Shown in pieces: positions 58,741 to 64,000 of a DNA stretch of 64,000 nucleotides. Under the pieces are notes generated by a model, which had not been told where the DNA came from, ran no database searches, and worked only from the letters and a program-made list of their open reading frames with translations. The translations under genes were made by a program, and so were the position numbers. How positions within the stretch are numbered: the first letter of the stretch is position 1; the number at the start of each line of letters is the position of its first letter. The DNA is from Biscogniauxia marginata (lineage: Eukaryota; Ascomycota; Sordariomycetes; Xylariales; Xylariaceae): positions 186,001 to 250,000 of the forward strand of contig MU404070.1 in NCBI GenBank assembly GCA_022695795.1, in the 5' to 3' direction.

Positions 58741-59767
58741 TTAACAAGCGCAGCCATCGCGGTCGTTCTCGATGTGGATGTTAATAGGATCCTGGAAGTC
58801 TCCGCTGAACTCCTCCGATTCCTCTTGCGCCAGCGCGTTCCGGGCAATGACTATCGCGGAGTAAGTCAGATCGCTATGCTTGATAACAGGAGAGAAGACC
58901 TAGCACTTACCTTCGAATGCTTGCTCAACGTTGATGGCTTCCTTTGCACTGGTCTCGAAGTATGGAATATCACCCTTGGAATGGCAGAAGGTGGCCGCTC
59001 TCTTACTCGAGATCTATATGTTGTTAGTAAGTTGAGAATTGTATAGGGGGGTGAGAAACATATCACATACAACTCGCTTGCTCTCTTCTACATCAATCTT
59101 GTTGCCCAGCACAACCTATATAGATGGGGGTAGTTAGTCATCGTGAAATACTCGCACGCATAGACAGCCTAGAAGGATCGTTCTTACGAAGGGAAAGTTT
59201 TCTGGGTCGCGTGGAGAGGCTTGGATTAAGAATTCGTCTCTCCAGCTGTCCAGCGCATCGAAGCTCTTGGAGTTGTTGACGTCAAATACCAGCACGCAGC
59301 AGTCGGCCCCTCTGTAGAATGCAACGCCCAAGGATTGGAAGCGCTCCTGACCGGCCGTATCCCAGAGCTGTCTTGTATTAGCCATCGCTCTTGGTCTGTT
59401 TGGTTGTTGCGCTCGTAGTGCTCCGCCATACCTGCATCGTAACTTGTCGATCATCGACGAGGACCTCCCGAGTTAGAAAATCGGCACCGATCGTAGCCTT
59501 ATAACTTGCGCTGAACTTCTTGTTGACCTGCATACGACATAGAGTCAGCTCGGGATCGGGTAGATGGATCGCTTGGTCGCTCGGTCGCTCTTTATCGACG
59601 ACCATGACAAGGACAAGAACGTACATATTGGTTCATCAAGCTTGTCTTGCCCACACCACTATCGCCGAGGATAATGACCTAAGAGATGAAGTGAGTATGA
59701 GGCCAAAATCTCGTAGTCTGCTTAGCACTTGGCATACCTTCAAGAGGACCTTCTTCCTAGAAGCCAT
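58741..59767 (-). CDS. YPT7: Rab7-type small GTPase Ypt7
   Basis: Seven exons, 59767-59738, 59678-59625, 59527-59432, 59367-59188, 59115-59071, 59013-58911 and 58850-58741, give exactly 205 residues, the normal Ypt7 length. All six introns are GT-AG and in phase. GTPase motifs are complete: GDSGVGKT (15-22), the effector region [19 protein letters not shown] (62-68), NKID (125-128) and TSAK (156-159). The C-terminus is CAC, a Rab double-prenylation signal that anchors the protein to late endosomes and vacuoles. Ypt7 drives homotypic vacuole fusion together with HOPS. The first exon encodes only ten residues ([10 protein letters not shown]). Identification is firm. Confidence 0.96.
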
Positions 59768-60648
59768 GATGAGAGGTCGAGGCGGGCAAAGTGATTGATA
59801 ACGATGTGGAAATGCGCTCGGCTAGACAGGTGGGTTCGATGGGTGCACTGTTTTCTAAATGATTATCTGCGGTGGATAGCAAGCGTCGGGCGACGACAAC
59901 GACGTGGTGTGCTTGCTGGTCGGGATTGGATTGTTGTGAGCTCTATGTGTGTGTGTGTGTTGTTGATGGAAGCCTTGGCTGAGGCAGCGGTGGTCGGAAC
60001 GTTCAGATAGCAGCTAATGGACTGCAGCTGAGCTGTTCGGGCACTGCAGTGCAGCACGGCACGAGATCAATGCACCGAGGAGTTGTGTGGCTGGGAATGA
60101 CGACTGACCATTCACCGGATGCATCTGACTGCCGGCTGGTCACTACACAAGCCACGTAAGACCCACTAACCAAGCACTGTACAGGTACCCCAGAGGTGGG
60201 TCGAGAACCTTAGGTAGATATCACCACCGTGAAAGCATTTGATAAGACACGATTGCACAACGGGAGCTTTTCCTCCTGATGACACCTTACATTGGCCAGG
60301 ACAGAGCCTCTCTGGTTCCGTGTGGTACATGTGCGATTCGTAAGAATCATCGATGAAATGGCGGCGCCCCTTGCAGAATCTCTTATCAAAACACTGGATC
60401 CTACTAGTTGGAAGCGTCACGGATGATGTCATCCAAAGCTTTCATTCACGTTGATACAGCATCATGGATTGTAACCAGCCTTTCAAGCAAGCAACCTGGG
60501 TGACTACCTAATATGTAGCTATTGGTAAGTACAAATCTTTTCTTCTTCTATTTCTACCTAATCTTGGGCAAAACAGACTTGACTTCTACATGTAACTGGA
60601 ATCATCTTTGAGAAAGATCCAAACAGCCTCTTTCATCTGTCGTTCACA
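59768..60648. other. Divergent promoter between YPT7 and the next gene
   Basis: 881 bp separate two divergently transcribed genes. A TGTGTGTGTGTGTG run lies near 59946-59960. Short CTGCAGTGCAGC-like motifs lie near 60040. No further gene is supported. Confidence 0.5.
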
Positions 60649-61355
60649 ATGGCCGCCATGCGCATTAGCAATTCTCTCGCTGCTCTACGTGCCACCCGCA
60701 CGCTGGCACCACGAGCCTATCGGACCTTCACCACCAGCTCTCAGGCACATCAGGGCTACGGTGACGGAAAGGGGGATCCCATCTCAGAGGACCCTGAAAA
60801 GCAACCACAGTCGAGCAAAGCTCAACAATCGTCAGAGCATCCCGGCCCCGAACCCCCTGATGTCGGCAAGGGGACCGGAGGCGCTCCTACAAAGGCGGCC
60901 TTCTCGAAAAGCATGAAGGAAGCTTCCGGCGAGGAGTCCCCCGAGGAGGCCAGCGCGCAGTCTGGCGGGTCGAGGTCAAAGGAAGCGACCGAGACTGGGG
61001 GAAGTCCAACCGGCGGTAGCATCGCGAACGCCGCGAGTCAGAAAGGAGGTGAGGCACTGAAGGGACCTCAGGGGAAGGGAGCACCGAGCCCCAAGATCCA
61101 CAACCAGGGCATGCCTGGGACGAAACAAGGCTTGAGTGACGAGCAGAAGCAGGAAGTCGAAAGGCATAACAAGGATTTCGAGAAGAGACACGACCGCGCA
61201 GAGCCGGCGGCTGACGACAAGGTCGACAAGAACTTCTGGCAGAGAACGTGAGTATTGCTTCCTGTTGGCTTTACTGCATCACAGGATGCCGAATACTGAC
61301 TCTCTGGGGGGTCAGCGATGGTCGTATGGTGGGTAAGATTGACTGGAACGCATAG
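60649..61355 (+). CDS. Small protein with mitochondrial-type presequence
   Basis: Exons 60649-61247 and 61316-61355 give 212 residues. The N-terminus MAAMRISNSLAALRATRTLAPRA is rich in Arg, Ala and Leu without acidic residues, a typical mitochondrial targeting sequence. The rest is Gly/Ser/Pro/Lys-rich and likely disordered, with a conserved-looking stretch (HQGYGDGKGDPISEDP and EHPGPEPPDVGKGTGG) known from other Pezizomycotina mitochondrial-type proteins of unknown function. A charged segment ending KVDKNFWQRT follows. The intron joins RT to DGRMVGKIDWNA; if it were retained the protein would stop right after RT. No catalytic motif is seen. Function unknown. Confidence 0.8.
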
Positions 61356-61854
61356 TTGTGTTTTATAAATCGTGCGTTTGGTTCTCTGTTTAACATTGTA
61401 ATTGTGTTTATATTGGAATACCAATCATGTATAGTAAGTGCTAAGTGATTTATTGATTGCATGCTCCGTGTACACTACTCGATCAATGAACGTCGTGATT
61501 AATAATTCCAATAAACTAATACCATGGACAGGTACTAATATGTATATACACAGTAGGTATTTCCGGTGTGCCTGATAGTTGAATTATTTTACCTCATCAT
61601 ATGTGAATAAGTGCATAAACTTTACAGTGCTCCTGTGGGTACCTAAGATGCCAGGATACGTCACGGTATAATTTGGTGTGGAAGCCTCGCTGGGTCCGGA
61701 GCTTTCCTTCCCCCCTTCCCCCAATAGGGAAGTCCAAATTCCAGACCAGGCATCTTCAACCTCTCCCTAAACCTTGTCTTCCACAACGACCACAAAACAC
61801 TGGACAAATGTGACCTCATGGGACACACTTCGGCTTCATGGAACCAAGCAATAA
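61356..61854. other. Intergenic; promoter of the magnesium-chelatase-like gene
   Basis: 499 bp without a supported gene. A CCTTCCCCCCTTCCCCC pyrimidine tract at about 61706-61723 lies upstream of the next start, as is usual for fungal promoters. Confidence 0.5.
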
Positions 61855-63480
61855 ATGGCGGCGGATGAGGAACTTCTACGCAAGGTCCAAGACCTAGGGG
61901 ACTTAGATCTGGCCGTGCTCCTCTGCCTCATCAGCCGGGAGCACTGCATCGTGAGGACAGAACCGCCATCGCTCGACGATCTAGTCGCCGAGCTACAGCT
62001 CGTCGCCGAGCTGACCTTCAACCTGACCTCCGCCGTCGTCGACTGCACGCCCCAGACTACGCTCGACGACCTCGCATCCTCGATCCAGCTGCCTTCCCCC
62101 GGTGCCGCCAACGCTCCGGCACCGCGCGAGGCCTCTCCGCTACGCTCGCGCAACGATACGTATTTCCCACACCAGCAGCGTCAGGACCGGAGTAGCAGCA
62201 TCACTAGCAATAACACGCATCATCACCACCACCTCTACGGGTCACACGCGCACGGGCATGGGTCCCACGCGGCGCCGCCGCCGCTGCGGGCACTGACTCC
62301 TATTGCGGCGGCCGCCTCCCTAAATACCAGCGGCGCTACCCCCGCGACGCCGCAGATCGCGAACGTGATACTGGCGAAGAACCTCGACCGCGCGCCCAAG
62401 GCGGTGCAGATCCAGTGCCTGGAGCTACTACGCACGCGGCGCATCTTCACGCGGACGAGCGTGCAGACGGCGCCGAAGCAGTTCCTATTCGTCGCGGTGC
62501 TGGGTGCGGACTCTGCCGCCGCCGGCGGCGGCGGCGGCGGCGGTATTGGTGGACTCACGAAGCACCTGAATGATTTCTTCTACATTGCGCACTGGCACGA
62601 CCCAGAGGATGGGTTCGCGCACCTGGAGGAACAGGAGGAGGAGCAGCAGCAGCAGCATAAGCAAGAAGAGGAAGCTAGTGGTCTCGGCGGCGGCGGTGAA
62701 GACTACGATGATGATGATGACAGAGTCGAATACGACGATGCATCCAGCATGCAAAGTGCCGAGAGCATAGTCCGGAGGCCGAAGAGCCTAAGCACCGCCG
62801 CGAGGACGTCCACGCCCACGTCCACGATCAAGACGGAACCCTGGGGATATAAAGACTCGGCGAGCACGAGATCGCTCTGGAAAGAGAAGAGCACCATCAC
62901 CAGCACCAACAACAACAACAATAACCCTACCATCCACAGCCCCCCCTCCGCCAAGCAACCCGACCTTCTTCCCGCCCTCCGCCCCCCCGCTCTCTTCCGC
63001 GCCGAATCCGACATACCGGCCCTCGCCCTCGCCGCCTCCTCCGTCGCCGTCGACGTCGAGGTCCTGCGCTACCAGATGAACGTGGTGTCCTTCCTGCGGA
63101 TGCACCGCGCCGTCGCCTACGCCGGCGGCGTCGGCCCCCTCGCCACCCGCCACATGTCGCTGCTCGTGCGCTGCCTCGCCGCCCTCCACGGCCTCGACTA
63201 CGCCACCCCCTCGCTCGTCGGCCTCGCCGCCCGCAAGGTCTACCCGCACCGCCTGCGCCTCGTCGGTGCCGGTGCCGGTGCCGGTTTCGGCTTTGATTCT
63301 CATGGGCAGCCCGGCTTAGGTTTAAGTCTAGATGGTGGTGAGACTAGTAGCCGTGGTTACGAGCACGAGCGCAGCGTCCAGTGGGGTAGCGACCTGGCCG
63401 CCGTCGAGGCGCTGCTCGAGGGCGTGGGGCCCGAGGATGTCATCGATGATGTGCTGGGTATGGTCGCGGCTCCGCTGTGA
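61855..63480 (+). CDS. Fungal protein commonly annotated as magnesium-chelatase-like
   Basis: Single exon, 541 residues. N-terminal block LLRKVQDLGDLDLAVLLCLISREHC, then a central block (PKAVQIQCLELLRTRRIFTR, TSVQTAPKQFLFVAVLG, LTKHLNDFFYIAHWHDPEDG) and a C-terminal helical domain (VLRYQMNVVSFLRMHRAVA, LVRCLAALHGLDY, ALLEGVGPEDVI). The central part resembles the post-Walker-B region of ChlI-type AAA proteins, but I see no GxxGxGKT P-loop. An ATPase role is therefore doubtful and the annotation by name should be treated with caution. His-, Gly-, Gln/Glu- and Asn-rich low-complexity inserts separate the blocks, for example the CAT/CAC-encoded HHHHH run and the GGGGGGG run. The start is the first ATG of the frame. 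No introns are evident. Confidence 0.82.
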   Translation: MAADEELLRKVQDLGDLDLAVLLCLISREHCIVRTEPPSLDDLVAELQLVAELTFNLTSAVVDCTPQTTLDDLASSIQLPSPGAANAPAPREASPLRSRNDTYFPHQQRQDRSSSITSNNTHHHHHLYGSHAHGHGSHAAPPPLRALTPIAAAASLNTSGATPATPQIANVILAKNLDRAPKAVQIQCLELLRTRRIFTRTSVQTAPKQFLFVAVLGADSAAAGGGGGGGIGGLTKHLNDFFYIAHWHDPEDGFAHLEEQEEEQQQQHKQEEEASGLGGGGEDYDDDDDRVEYDDASSMQSAESIVRRPKSLSTAARTSTPTSTIKTEPWGYKDSASTRSLWKEKSTITSTNNNNNNPTIHSPPSAKQPDLLPALRPPALFRAESDIPALALAASSVAVDVEVLRYQMNVVSFLRMHRAVAYAGGVGPLATRHMSLLVRCLAALHGLDYATPSLVGLAARKVYPHRLRLVGAGAGAGFGFDSHGQPGLGLSLDGGETSSRGYEHERSVQWGSDLAAVEALLEGVGPEDVIDDVLGMVAAPL

Positions 63481-64000
63481 ATAAGAAGAAGAAGAGGGTA
63501 GAAAGAAAAACATTGTGTTCGTACATTGTTATAGACCCTCTCTCTCTCTTGTCTTGCCTGCCCAGGTCGTAGCTTTATCTTAGCTGTGTATATTAAAGTC
63601 GGGAGAGGAGACAAAAAAAAAGGAGCGAGATACCAGTGTTATGATTTAGTTGTTTACTTGCTCTTGAACGTTTGATGCAATAGACTAGACTGTGTTGACA
63701 CATGGGACAACAACCCCTTAAGGGGGGGTATTTAGATAGACACGGGGGATTTTCTTTTCTCCCAAAGAGAAAAATGGAAGAAAATCAAGCATAATATTAT
63801 TTTTCTGCGTCAAACCGCAAGGCCTTTCCTTGTTTGCCATTATTATTTCAAAAAATCTGTCTTCACGATTTTCTCTCTATTCTCTCACTACTTCCCTCAC
63901 TCAAGCGCGCCCTCTCCCCCCCAAAAAGTGTCTCTATGCTTTTTTCTCATTACTTGCAAAAAAGGTCTTCCTTCACAGGGAACGTTTTTTTAATTTTCGT
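63481..64000. other. 3' flank at the window edge
   Basis: No gene is supported in the last 520 bases. A TCTCTCTCTC run lies near 63539-63550, and T-rich and C-rich tracts near the right edge could belong to the leader of a gene beyond the window. Confidence 0.5.

Overview
This window is nuclear DNA from a filamentous ascomycete (Pezizomycotina). Genes are split by short GT-AG introns with GTAAGT/GTATGT/GTGAGT donors and CTAAC/CTGAC-like branch points. Coding exons are GC-rich, untranslated regions are rich in C/T tracts, and several proteins belong to fungus-specific families (IRC22, Med5, Ypt7, a Mid2-like wall sensor). The overall look suggests Sordariomycetes, but that placement is inference. 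No virus, prophage, CRISPR array, rRNA or convincing tRNA was seen. Exon joins were worked out by hand from splice signals, reading phase and family conservation; no transcript data were available.

Layout. 0.6-9.9 kb is housekeeping: an AT-hook chromatin protein, an aprataxin-like DNA repair enzyme (minus), a 1,401-residue DHX57-type DEVH helicase (plus) and the ER translocon protein IRC22 (minus). 10.5-22.9 kb holds catabolic-type enzymes: a fumarylacetoacetase-family hydrolase, a CocE/NonD-type alpha/beta hydrolase and a secreted arylsulfatase in tandem on minus, then a membrane-anchored aldehyde-dehydrogenase-like protein lacking the catalytic residues and a LigB/DODA-type extradiol dioxygenase on plus. 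Mediator subunit Med5 and a conserved fungal protein of unknown function follow on minus (23.2-28.3 kb).

28.3-43.3 kb is a 15 kb gene desert. Its first part has mixed base composition; from about 36.9 to 42.2 kb it becomes strongly AT-rich with stops in all frames, as in an AT isochore or RIP-degraded repeat. One weak two-exon orphan candidate sits at 41.24-41.71 kb.

43.3-64 kb is gene-rich again: a Mid2-like cell-surface sensor, a DUF4202 protein, a cytochrome b5/FMN alpha-hydroxy-acid dehydrogenase, a SANT/Myb-like protein, a heme-oxygenase-like protein, an SLC35F/THI74-like drug/metabolite transporter, the Rab7 GTPase Ypt7, a small mitochondrial-type protein and a fungal protein usually annotated as magnesium-chelatase-like.

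The most interesting functional idea is that the FAH-family hydrolase, CocE hydrolase, arylsulfatase and LigB dioxygenase between 10.5 and 22.9 kb form a loose aromatic-catabolism neighbourhood between housekeeping genes. The enzymes are well supported; their joint role is inference.
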